From Lotus japonicus (taxonomy: Eukaryota; Streptophyta; Magnoliopsida; Fabales; Fabaceae), in NCBI RefSeq assembly GCF_012489685.1, contig NC_080042.1, forward strand, positions 28,587,158 through 28,651,157: a stretch of DNA of 64,000 nt. The letters are read 5' to 3'. The notes beneath the pieces are model-generated. The model worked only from the letters and a program-made list of their open reading frames with translations, did not search any database and had not been told where the DNA came from. This document shows, piece by piece, positions 11,811-22,135 of the stretch. Positions within the stretch are counted from its first letter, which is position 1, and each line of letters opens with the position of its first letter. A program made the position numbers and the translations under genes.

Positions 11811-14352
11811 ATGGTGAGTCAAACCAGAAGATCTACTGCAGATGCACCTCAGTTCCCTCACATGGTAGTCGGTCTAGCAACGGGTCAAAGGGGCCCTGAG
11901 AATCCGACCCAAGATCAAGGTCAAGCTCAAGAGCAGATTGTTCCAATTGCAGAACGGGGCTGTGCCGTTCACTGCGTGTTTGCTCCTGAGGAACTTCAAG
12001 TCCTGGCAGAATGGAGATTCGACCTCGACAACCTGGCTACAAATGGGTATGATCTTCGTCCTGAAGTCCAAGTTCAAGGTTGGGGAAATTACTTCAACAG
12101 ACTTCGAGGACCGGTGTATGATAGACTGGTAAAGGAATTCTGGAAGCACGCCGACAGTGATGATACTCAGGTGGTATCTCACGTTCTTGGCAGAAAGATC
12201 ATCATCACGGAGAAGTCTTTCGTGAATTTGCTGGGTGCAGACACTGCTTTTGGGTATCGTTTCCAACTCACGGAATCGAAGCTGAAACCCAGCACCAAGA
12301 ATACAATCAACGAGGCCCTGTACACCAATTACAAACCGGGCAAGACGACTTACAAGGTGATGGATCTTCATCCCAAGCTCAGAATCTGGCACAAGATCCT
12401 GCTCCATTGCATAAACCAGAGACCAAAGGGCAGTTCTCCAGACTACATCAACTTCAACCAGAAGGTGATGTTGTTCTTCATCCAAGACCAGAAGAAGATC
12501 TGCCTTCCCTACTTCCTGTTCTCCTACTTGAAGGAATGTATCCGGAAGTCTCGCACCACTGCCTCCATCAAGTCAGCAATCAAGTACATCCCCTTTGGGA
12601 GACTGCTCTCAGACTTTTTCATTGAAAGCAACCTGGTGCAAGATCTGGTCCATGCTGGATGTGTAGAGGATCTGACCACCATTGTTAGTGATGTCTTCAC
12701 TGCAAATTCTCTGAAGAAGATGGGTTTGGTCCAGAAGAAAATCGCCCCTGCTCGTGAAGACACATCTTCTGAGATCAGAAGTAGAAGGATGCCTCTGAAT
12801 GACTACCCTCTGTGGACTCAGGCAGATAATCCTGACGCCATTAGGTGCTATGTTGAAGACCTAAGGGCTCAAGGATTCGAAATTGATCTTGATGAATTCT
12901 TCAGCAGACTGCCGCCAGCTCCAGAGTTTCCTTCTCCTCCCAAGAAGAAAGCTCAGAGGAAGATGATCCTAGAAGAATCTTCTGAGGAATCAGATGTTCC
13001 TCTGGTCAAAAAGAAGAAGAGAAAGCCTGATGATGGTGATGATAGTGATAATGAGGATGGTCCTCCCAAGAAGAAGAAGAAGCAGGTTAGAAGAACCTAC
13101 CTCTCCCTTTACCATTCAGTACAACCCATTATCTCCTGAACCCATCATTCATGCCCAACCAGAGCCTACCCACACAGAACCTGAGCCCAGAACCTCTGAT
13201 CACTCTGTCCCAAGAGCATCAGAACGTCTGGCTCTCAAACCCACGGATACAGACTCTTCCACAGCCTTTACACCTGTATCCTTCCCAACCAATGTTGCTG
13301 ATTCTTCTCCCTCCAATAACTCTGAATCCATTAGAAAATTCATGGAGGTCAGAAAAGAAAAGGTGTCTACCTTAGAAGAGTATTACCTCACCTGTCCAAG
13401 CCCTAGGAGATATCCTGGCCCTAGACCTGAACGTCTAGTTGACCCAGATGAACCTATCTTGGCCAATCCTATACAAGAGGCAGACCCTTTGGCTCAACAA
13501 GCTCACCCTGCCCCAGACCAACACGAGCCTATTCAACCAGAACCTGAACCCGAACAATCAGTATCTAACCAATCCTCGGTTAGGTCACCCCATCCTCTGA
13601 TTGAAACTTCAGAACCTCACCTTGGAACCTCTGAACCCAATGCTCAAACGTTTAACATTGGCTCTCCACAAGGTGCCTCTGAAGCTCACAGCAGCAATCA
13701 CCCAGCCTCTCCTGAACCCAACCTCTCCATAATTCCCTACACTCACCTCCGACCCACATCTCTCTCTGAGTGCATCAATACTTTCTATCATGAAGCTTCT
13801 ATGATGCTACGCAATGTGCACGGTCAGACTGACCTCAGTGAGAATGCTGAACGTGTGGCTGATGAGTGGAACAATCTGGGCACTTGGCTAGTGGCTCAAG
13901 TTCCAATTATGATGCAGCTCCTGCATACAGAGGGAAGTCAGAGCATTGAGGCTGCAAAGCAAAGGTTTGCTCGAAGGGTGGCTCTTCATGAAAAAGAACA
14001 GAGACATAAGCTTCTCGAAGCTATTGAAGAAGCCAAGAGAAAGAAAGCTCAAGCAGAAGAAGCTGCACGTCAAGCAGCAGCTCAAGCTGAACAAGCCCGA
14101 TTAGAGGCAGAACGACTTGAGGCTGAGGCTGAAGCTCTTAGATGCCAAGCACTTGCACCAGTAGTGTTTACTCCTGCTGCTTCTGCTTCCATTCCAGATT
14201 CTCAAGCTGCTCAGAATGTTCCTTCCGGTTCTGCTCAGTCAAGCTCATCCAGACTCGACATCATGGAACAGCGTCTTGACATTCATGAATCCATGCTGAT
14301 CGAAATGAAGCACATGATGATGGAACTTCTGCGACGAACTGATAAACCTTAG
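11811..14352 (+). pseudogene. third ORF of element A (Transposase_32-like, coiled coil), internally deleted
   Basis: From the ATG at 11811 the reading frame runs to 13139. A second frame (12994-14352) carries the rest. Compared with copies D and F, about 100 codons are missing near 13088, between the lysine-rich Lys-Lys-Lys-Lys-Gln-Val-Arg motif and a proline-rich segment, and this deletion shifts the frame. The N-terminal about 330 residues form a compact, conserved region resembling what plant databases call a putative plant transposon protein (Transposase_32 type). Then come an acidic/lysine-rich, nuclear-signal-like stretch, a proline-rich linker, and a C-terminal alanine/glutamate coiled coil. 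I see no signal peptide or membrane segment, so it does not look like the envelope-like protein reported from other Sireviruses. Function unknown. Confidence 0.75.
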
Positions 14353-14571
14353 CTTTAGGATCTCTTCGTTTTTCTTTTTCTTTAACGTTGTTTTATTTTT
14401 GTTAAACTCTGTTTCTTTTTATTTACTTATTCTACTTTGTTCGTTTGTGATTACTATGCATATCTATATATATTTGTGTCACATATGTTTGCAAAAATCC
14501 TTTTATTCATAATATTTTTCTGTTTACATCATACATTCTTTATGTTTACATCATCCATTCTTTCCCTAAGT

Positions 14572-14893
14572 CTAGAATGGAGGATCCCTCCTCATTCTTC
14601 TGCACTCCTGGCGCTGCTCTGACCTATCCTTCTCCAGACGCTCCAGTGCATGCTGGATGTTGTTGAGCCTGTCCCTTCGCTCATCCCTCTCCAGAATCTC
14701 TTCTGCGGTATTGAGCTTCTCTTCCAAACTCTCTTTTTCTTCCAGCAGCTTGAGTTCAAGCCGGCTGAGTTCTTGCACCTCCTCCACGAAGGCAAGAAAT
14801 TCCCTCAGGTCTCTCTTCACCTCTGGACGCAGGTCCTCTTCCAGCAGTGTCCGTGTCAGCTCCGCGATGGTCGTTGCACCCTCTGGATGCCTG
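14572..14893 (-). pseudogene. antisense coiled-coil ORF of element A, N-terminus lost
   Basis: On the strand opposite to element A, 106 codons starting with an Arg-His-Pro-Glu-Gly-Ala motif match the C-terminal part of the complete antisense ORF of element F (59776-60168). There are 12 amino-acid differences and no gap or stop. The first 24 codons and the promoter are lost at the fusion with element D near 14893, leaving the frame joined to D's coiled-coil ORF. The stop codon lies 219 bases from the third ORF stop, so the two genes converge. Confidence 0.75.
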
Positions 14894-14894
14894 C

Positions 14895-17615
14895 GAATCT
14901 GGAATGGAAGCAGAAGCAGCAGGAGTAAAGACCACTGGTGCAAGAGCTTGGCATCTAAGGGCTTCAGCTTCAGCTTCAAGTCTCTCAACTTCTAATCTTG
15001 CTTGTTCAGCTTGTGCAGCTGCTTGTCGTGCAGCTTCCTCTGCTTGCTCTGTCTTTCTTCTGGCCTCTTCAACAACTTCAAGTAGCTTATTTCTTTGTTG
15101 TTGTTCATGCAGAGCCACTCTCCTTGTAAACCGCTGCCTAGCAGCCTTAATCCTCTGATCCCTTTCTGCAGTCAGATGCCTCATCATAATAGGAACCTGA
15201 GCTACTAACCAAGTACTCAGATTATTCCACTCTTCAACAACAGATTCAGCATTCTCACTCAGGTCAGTGTGACCTTGCACATTGCGTAGCATCAATGAAG
15301 CTTCATGATTAAAAACATTAATGCACTCAGAGAGAGAGGTTGGTCTGAGGTAAGTGTAGGGAACTATGGAGAGGTTGGTTTCAGGAGAGGTTGGGTGATT
15401 GCTACTGTTTGCCTCAGAAGCACCTTGAGGAGAGCCAATGTTAAAGGTTTGAATATGTGGTTCAGAGGCTCCAAGGTGTGGTTCAGAAGTTTCAACCAGA
15501 GGATGTGGTGATCTAACCGAAGAGTGGTTAAACACAGAGTGTTCTGGTTCTGGTTGAACTGGCTCTTGATGGAAAGGGTCAGGTTGAGCTTGTTGAGCCA
15601 AAGGGTCTGCCTCATGTAAAGGGTCAGCCGGGATAGGATCATCTGAGTCAACTAGACGTTCTGGTCTAGGTCCAGGGTATCTCCTAGGGCTGGGTACCGT
15701 AAGGTAGTACTTTGGGATGGCAGACACTTTTTCTTTTCTGACTTCCATGAATTTACGAAGTGACTCAGAGTTATTGGAAGGTGAGGAGTCAGCAACGTTG
15801 GTTGGGAATGATACAGGAGTATGGGCAGTTGAAGAATCTGTATCAGTGGTTCTAGCAACCGGACGTTCTGATGCTCTGGGAACAGATCAGACGTTCTGGG
15901 TTCATGTTCTGGTTGTGCAGGAATGATTGGTTCATGTTTAGAGGGTTCAAGAATTATGGGTTCTTGTTGGATTGTAATGGGTGAGGTTGGTTCGTCTGGA
16001 TGTGGTTTCTGAAGCATATTCCACAGAGGGGCTTCTTGCTGGGAAGGTTGGAAAAATGAAGACCTTGGGGAATTAGGTGGAGATGTGATTTGTGCAGTTG
16101 GTTGAGACTCTGTGATAGTAGTGAGTTGGGTGGAGGTGCGTTTAAGGAGGGTAGAAATGGGAAGTGCATCAATAGAATTTAAATCATCATCAGATTCAAT
16201 GATAGCAGACTTACTTGTACGCACGGCAGAACGAGTCACTCTGGCAGAAGTCTCCATCCTGATGACTGCAGCTGCAGGTTCCACACGTGTCGGCTTCACC
16301 ACGATTCTGACTTGTTTCTTCTTCTTCTTGGGAGGAGAAGGACCATCTTCATTATCACCATCATCACCATCATCTGGCTTGGTGGTTTCAGCATGTTTCC
16401 TCTTAGGCTGGTCATCCTTCTTCTTCCTTTTCAGAGGAACATCAGATTCCTCAGAGGATTCTTCCAAGACCATCTTCCTCTTAACTTTCCTCTTGGGAGG
16501 AGAATCAAACTCTGGAGCTAGTGGCAATCTTCTGAAGAACTCATCTACATCAATCTCATACCCTTGTTGCTTCAGACCATCAATGTAGCACAAAATAGCC
16601 TCTAGGTTGTCTGCTTGGGTCCACAAAGGGAAATCATTCAGAGGCACCCTTCTTTGTCTGATTTCAGCAGATGTATCTTCATGAGCAGGGGCAATTTTCT
16701 TCTTGATCAAGCCCATCTTCTTCAAGGATGTGGCTGTGAAGACATCACTGACTATTGTGGACAGATCCTCTGTGCATCCTGCATTGATCAGATCTTCTAC
16801 GAATTTACTCTCAATGAAGAGATCTGATAGAAGTCTCCCAAAGGGGAAGTACTTGATGGCAGACTTGATGGAGGCAGTGGTTCTTGACTTCCTGATACAT
16901 TCCTTCAGGTAAGAGAACCAGAAGAAAGGGAGGCAGAACTTCTTCTTATCCTGAATGAAGAATAACATCGCCTTCTGGCAGAAGAATAACATTGCCTTCT
17001 GGCCTTGTGCCAGATTCTGAGTTTGGGATGAAGATCCACCACCTTGTAGTCACTCTTGCCCGGTTTGTAGGTGGTGTAGAGAGCCTTATTGGTTTCATCC
17101 TTGGTTATGGGTTTCAGCTTCGATTCAGTAAGTTGAAATCGATACCCAGTTCCAGTGTCTGCACCCGGCAGATTCACAATGGACTTCTCAGTGATGATTA
17201 TTCTCCTTCCAGCAATGTAGGAGACCACTTGAGTGTCATCGCAGTCGGCATACTTCCAGAATTCCTTGACCAATTTGTCATAAATTGGTCCTCTGAGCCT
17301 GTTGAAGTACTCTTCCCATCCCTGAGCTTGAACTTCAGGACGCAGGTCATACCCATTTGCAGCAATGTTATCCAGGTCGAATCTCCATTCTGCAAGCACT
17401 TGGAGTTCTTCCGGAGCATAAACGCAGTGAACGGCACAGCCCCGTTCTGCGATCGGAATCATCTTCTCTGCCGCTTGACCTTGATTTGTATTTTCAGGGC
17501 CCAATTGGCCTGTAGCTTGACCTACTACCATATGAGGGAACCTGGTTGCAAAACCGTAAGTGTAGGAGAACATGTGTGTATAATGGGTTTTAACAAATAA
17601 CCGTTGTTGATTCAA
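14895..17615 (-). pseudogene. third ORF of element D, frameshifted
   Basis: Homologous to 11811-14352, but carrying the about 100 codons that A has lost (valine-lysine-proline-rich part followed by an acidic Asp-Asp-Asp-Leu-Asn segment). The start codon region is deleted: an upstream leader frame runs straight into a Phe-Pro-His-Met-Val-Val-Gly motif that in A lies about 14 codons inside the ORF. Near 16960-17005 a 24-base segment is tandemly duplicated and about 20 codons are missing. Further shifts occur near 16950 and 15720. The coiled coil stops at Ser-Ile-Pro-Asp-Ser-Gln, exactly at the fusion point. Confidence 0.8.
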
Positions 17616-17884
17616 AAAGCAATTTTAAAATCAACGGTTAAAAATTAAAGACATGTTAGTAACAGTAAATACACCTATCACACGCAGGAGAGAAGCACAT
17701 CAACACTCATTACAACAGACTGTCAGCACGGGCACAAGGAACTATGTATCAGAGATACTGACACACGTTTACTGTCTCAGCTTCAGAGTCAGCACCAATG
17801 GGTACATAAACTCTGATAGAGTTACCTTCTGGACTAGACATCTTCTGATGAAGAAGCATCATAGTCAGAGGTTCTGATCCATCT
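17599..17884 (-). other. spacer between pol and third ORF of element D
   Basis: This is the counterpart of 11366-11660, shortened. It contains the conserved inverted repeat at 17599-17639 and no coding sequence. Confidence 0.6.
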
Positions 17885-20800
17885 TCATGCTGGACAAAAG
17901 TCCATATTCAGATTTTTCAGAATGAAATTAAATCTATCCTCTGCTAAGGGCTTTGTAAAGATATCTGCCCATTGATGGTCAGTATCAACAAACTTCAGAA
18001 GAAGTACGCCCTTCTGTACATAATCTCTAATAAAGTGATACTTTACCTCAATGTGCTTTGCCCTTGAATGTAAGATATGATTCTTACTCAATGAAATTGC
18101 AGCAGTGTTATCACAATAGATTGGGATATTGCTCTCAAGGATTTGATAATCCTCAAGCTGATGTTTCATCCAGAGCATCTGAGTGCTGCATATTGCTGCT
18201 GAGATATATTCTGCCTCTGCAGTTGATAGTGCAATGGTTGATTGCCTCTTGCTTGCCCATGAGACTAAGTTGCTTCCCAGAAATTGACAATTTCCAGAAG
18301 TGCTTTTTCTCTCTGTTCTATCTCCAGCATAATCAGCATCACAATAACCTGAAAGCTTATACTCTGATGTTTTCTTATACATCAAGCCAAGGTTAGTGGT
18401 ACCTTTCAGATACCTTAGGATCCTCTTAACAGCAGTTAAGTGGGTTTCCCTTGGATCTGATTGGAAACGAGCACATAAATGAACACTAAACAATATATCT
18501 GGCCTAGATGCAGTTAAGTATAGAAGTGATCCTATCATACCACGATAGAGCTTCTGACATACTTTACCACTTTCATCTTCTTTCTCCAGAATGCATGTAG
18601 GATGCATTGGAGTTTTGGCCACTGTAGAATCTAGCATATTGAACTTCTTCAGAAGTTCTTTAGTGTACTTGCTCTGATGGATATATGTTCCTTCTGGTGT
18701 TTGATCAACTTGTATTCCCAGAAAGTACTTGAGTTCTCCCATCATACTCATCTCAAATTCAGCCTGCATCATCTCAGAAAATTCTTTGCATAGAGATTGA
18801 TTAGCAGAACCAAATATAATATCATCAACATAGATTTGCACAATTAAGATATCATCTTTGTAAGTTTTGCAAAAGACAGTTGTATCTACTTTACCCCTTA
18901 CAAACTTATTCTCCAAAAGGAATGAGCTGAGTCTCTTATACCATGCTCTGGGAGCTTGCTTCAGACCATAGAGTGATTTCTTCAACTTGAAGACATGGTC
19001 TGGGTTCTTCTCATCCTCTAAACCTGGGGGTTGATGAACGTAGACTTCCTCTGATATGTATCCATTTAGGAAGGCACTCTTAACATCCATCTGATGTAGA
19101 ATTATGTTGTGATTCACTGAGAAAGAGATCAACAGTCTGATTGCTTCTAGTCTTACTACTGGAGCAAATGTTTCTGTGTAGTCTATTCTTTCTTGCTGGC
19201 TGTAGCCTTGAGCAACTAGACTTCCCTGTTTCTGACTACATCTCCTTTCTCATTCAGTTTGTTTCTGAAAACCCATTTGGTTCCGATCACATGAACGCTT
19301 TGAGGTTTCTTCACTAGGCTCCAAACATCTTTCTTGGAAAACTGATTAAGTTCTTCTTCCATAGCCAAAATCCAGTCCTTGTCTTGAAGAGCTTCATCAA
19401 TTGACTTGGGTTCAATTAAGGACACCAATCCTTTAAGACTGAGCAGAGTCTCTTTAGAGGGTCTGAAGGCTGATCTGGTTCTGACTGGTTCATCTTTGTT
19501 ACCAAGAATCAATTCCTTAGGATGAGACATAGTGATTCTGCTCTTCTTTTGAGGTTGTGAATCAGAGGGACCAGCTTCTTCTGGTTCATCTTCCTCTGGC
19601 TCAGCTTCCTCTGGAGCTTTGCCTTTATCAGGAACAGTTATACTCAAATCTGTAAACCTTTCAACTAGCTTTGACCTTTCAAATCTGAATACCCATTTTG
19701 TTCCAATTACATGGACACTTTGAGGCTTCTTCACTAGGCTCCAAACATCATTCTTGGAGAATTGATTCAATTCTTCTTCCATGGCCAGAATCCAGTCCTT
19801 GTCCTGAAGAGCTTCATCAATTGACTTGGGTTCAATTAAGGACACCAATCCTTTCAGACTAAGCAGGGTCTCTTCAGAGGGTCTGAAGCCTGATCTGGTT
19901 CTGACTGGTTCGTCTTTGTTGCCCAGAATCAATTCCTTAGGATGCGCTGCAGTGAATCTGCTCTTCTTCAGAGTTTGTGAATCAGAGGGACCAGCTTCTT
20001 CTTCTGGTTCATCTTCCTCTGGATCAGCTTCCTCTGGAGCTTTGCCTTTGTCAGAAACACTTATACTTAGATCTGCAAATTTCTCAACTAGCTTTGACTG
20101 GTCAGAGTCAAGCTTATCGTCAAATCTAACATGAATGGATTCTTCAATTGTTTTAGCATCAGTATTATAGAATCTAAAACCTTTAGATCTCTCAGAGTAA
20201 CCAAGTAATAGACATTTAGAAGACTTAGCATCAAATTTATGCAATTTATCCTTAGTATTAAGAACATAACAAACACAACCAAAAGGAAGAAAGTAAGAAA
20301 TGTTGGGTTTTATGTTCTTCCACAATTCATAGGGAGTCTTATTCAGAATTGGTCTCACAGAGATTATGTTCTGAATGTAACACGCTGTGTTTACTGCCTT
20401 TGCCCAAAAGTGCTTAGCCATGCCAGTTTCTTGGAGCATGGTTCTAGCCATCTCCTGAAGAGTTCTGTTCTTCCTCTCAACAACACCATTTTGTTGAGGA
20501 GTTATGGGACAAGAGAAATCATGTGCAATTCCATAGGACACAATTCAAATAGACTCTCAAACTTGTCATTCTCAAACTCTCCACCATGGTCACTTCTGAC
20601 ATGCACAATCCTACAAGCCTTCTCGTTTTGCACTTGGGCTATGAAGGTAGAGAACACAGCATGAGACTCATCCTTGCGGGTTAGAAACTTTACCCATGTC
20701 CAGCGGCTATAGTCGTCAACAATGACCATCCCATATCTCTTGCCACCTATAGACTCAGTTTTCACTGGTCCAAAAAGGTCGATATGCAGAAGTTCCAACG

Positions 20801-21412
20801 GCCTTGAGGTTGAGACAACATTCTTTGCCTTGAAAGGGACTTTTGTGAATTTGCCTTTCTGACATGCTTCACAAAGAGCGTCTGAAGCGAACTTCAGAGT
20901 GGGCAAGCCCCTGACAAGGTTTAGCTTGCTCAGCTGATAAATCTTTCTCATACTGGCATGCCCTAACCGTCTATGCCATACCCATTGCTCTTCATTAACA
21001 GACAGAAGGCACTTCACATTCTGAGCCTCCAACTCAGATAATCTGATCTTATAAATGTTGTTCTTCCTCTTGCTGTTAAACAGAACAGAGCCATCGATCT
21101 GACTTACAGCCCGGCAGGACTTTTGATTAAAGATAACATCATAACCCTTGTCAGCTAATTGACTTATAGACAATAAGTTATGAGCTAAGCCGTATACCAA
21201 TAAAACATTATCAATGCATGGAGTACTATCTACACAAATAGTACCAGTACCAACAATTTTACCTTTTCGTTGCCACCAAAGCCAACTTCACCTCCAGGCT
21301 TAAGTTTTAGCTCTTGGAACATACGCCTTTCTCCCGTCATGTGACGCGAGCATCCACTGTCCAGATACCATGACTGGTGTTTCAGTGGAGCTATCAAGGA
21401 TATCTGCAACAT
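17885..21412 (-). pseudogene. pol: pol of element D, frameshifted, with chimeric duplication
   Basis: Reading leftward: protease with the Asp-Ser-Gly motif (from 21412), pre-integrase and integrase (about 21200-20300), RT and RNase H (19132-17885, an uninterrupted 415-codon stretch with Tyr-Val-Asp-Asp). Frame breaks lie near 21260, 20530 and 19220. The integrase-to-RT linker is present twice: 20100-19686 and 19675-19255 both encode the acidic Glu-Glu-Asp-Glu linker through the Lys-Trp-Val-Phe-Arg motif, but the two copies differ at many residues. It cannot give a functional Pol. Confidence 0.9.
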
Positions 21413-21694
21413 AGATAATCTTATCCTTAAGTACCCACTTTCTGGGTCCTCTCTTGTTAGTTACCCCAGAGGTTCTGATCACCTTGGGTATCTCAACATG
21501 ATAATGTAAAGGAATTTTTGCATGATATTTAGACATGGAGAAAGATCCCTTTTTAAGAGGAGGTTTAGCAACTTCAGTAGGTAAAGGATCAGGCAATATG
21601 GTACCAGAGGGAACAAAACATTCATATAAAGATTTAGCTTTAGGCATAGAAGGCTCATTTCTAATTGGTTTAGAATAGCCAATGCCATGCATTC
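21300..21694 (-). pseudogene. gag: 3' part of gag of element D
   Basis: About 130 C-terminal codons of Gag, matching residues about 505-636 of element A's Gag, overlap the start of pol in the same +1 relationship. The gene is cut at 21694/21695 by the LTR of the Tat element. The five bases CATTC (21690-21694) would be that insertion's target duplication. Confidence 0.85.
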
Positions 21695-21970
21695 TGGACT
21701 GGGCGAGCCCCTAGAGGGGCGATGCCCAGGGTTCAGCCCGCCCAAAGGCGAGTTCCTGGCCTTAAATTGGGCCTCAACTTCATAGGCCCAATTGGCCCAA
21801 TGGGCAGTACCCAAATCCTATAAATAGGAGGTAGATACCAATTGTAAGGGACTTTTGCTCATTTGATGAAATAACACATGAAATTAAGCACTCTCTCTCA
21901 TTCTCATTCTCTAGCACATTCTTCCACTCTCAAGTTACTATCCCTTCCTTCAATGTTCATTCCCAGAACA
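21695..21970 (+). repeat. 5' LTR of the Tat element
   Basis: TG...CA ends (TGGACTGGGC ... CCCAGAACA), 276 bp. It contains runs of GGGCC/GGCCC-type sequence, a TATA box at 21819-21827 and a CT-rich leader with repeated TCTCTC. A related 320-bp LTR lies on the minus strand at 56357-56676. Confidence 0.85.
21819..21827 (+). promoter_or_regulatory. TATA box in the Tat LTR
   Basis: TATAAATAG lies about 150 bases before the LTR end. The related LTR at 56357-56676 has TATAAATAG in the matching place on the minus strand (about 56528-56540). Confidence 0.7.
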
Positions 21971-21972
21971 TT

Positions 21973-21990
21973 TGGCGCCGTCTGTGGGGA
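21973..21990 (+). promoter_or_regulatory. primer-binding site of the Tat element
   Basis: TGGCGCCGTCTGTGGGGA begins two bases after the LTR end, the form usual in plant Ty3/gypsy elements. It differs from the Met-tRNA site of the copia elements. The matching tRNA cannot be settled by eye. Confidence 0.75.
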
Positions 21991-22135
21991 TCGATAAACT
22001 TTCTATTCCCATTCACGTGGACTGATTGGGCATGAGGCGATCTCTGGTTACGATTCGGCGATTCTAAAGTTTGCCTGGTTTGATTCTGTGATCGGTGTTC
22101 GTTTCCCGCTCGAGTTTGTGTCATTCTTGATTTAG

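Larger units (their letters stand above)
5184..14893 (+). mobile_element. element A: Sirevirus-like Ty1/copia retrotransposon, 3' end missing
   Basis: Order of parts: 5' LTR (5184-6390), Met-tRNA-type primer-binding site, gag (6463-8373), pol in the +1 frame (8261-11365), a conserved hairpin (11611-11650), a third ORF (11811-14352, internally deleted), then an antisense coiled-coil ORF fragment (14893-14572). Protease-integrase-RT-RNase H order places it in Ty1/copia. The extra ORF after pol and the G-rich polypurine tract seen in sister copy F suggest the Sirevirus lineage. Gag and pol are free of stops, so it is fairly young. There is no polypurine tract or 3' LTR here: the sequence is fused at about 14893 to element D in opposite orientation. 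Confidence 0.9.
14895..21694 (-). mobile_element. element D: degenerate copia copy, both ends missing
   Basis: Same family as A, in opposite orientation: third ORF (17615-14895), spacer with hairpin, pol (21412-17885) and the 3' part of gag (21694-21300). Its 3' end was lost in the fusion with element A at about 14893. Its gag 5' part and 5' LTR are separated or lost where the Tat element begins at 21695. Multiple frameshifts and a chimeric duplication show it is inactive. Confidence 0.88.
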
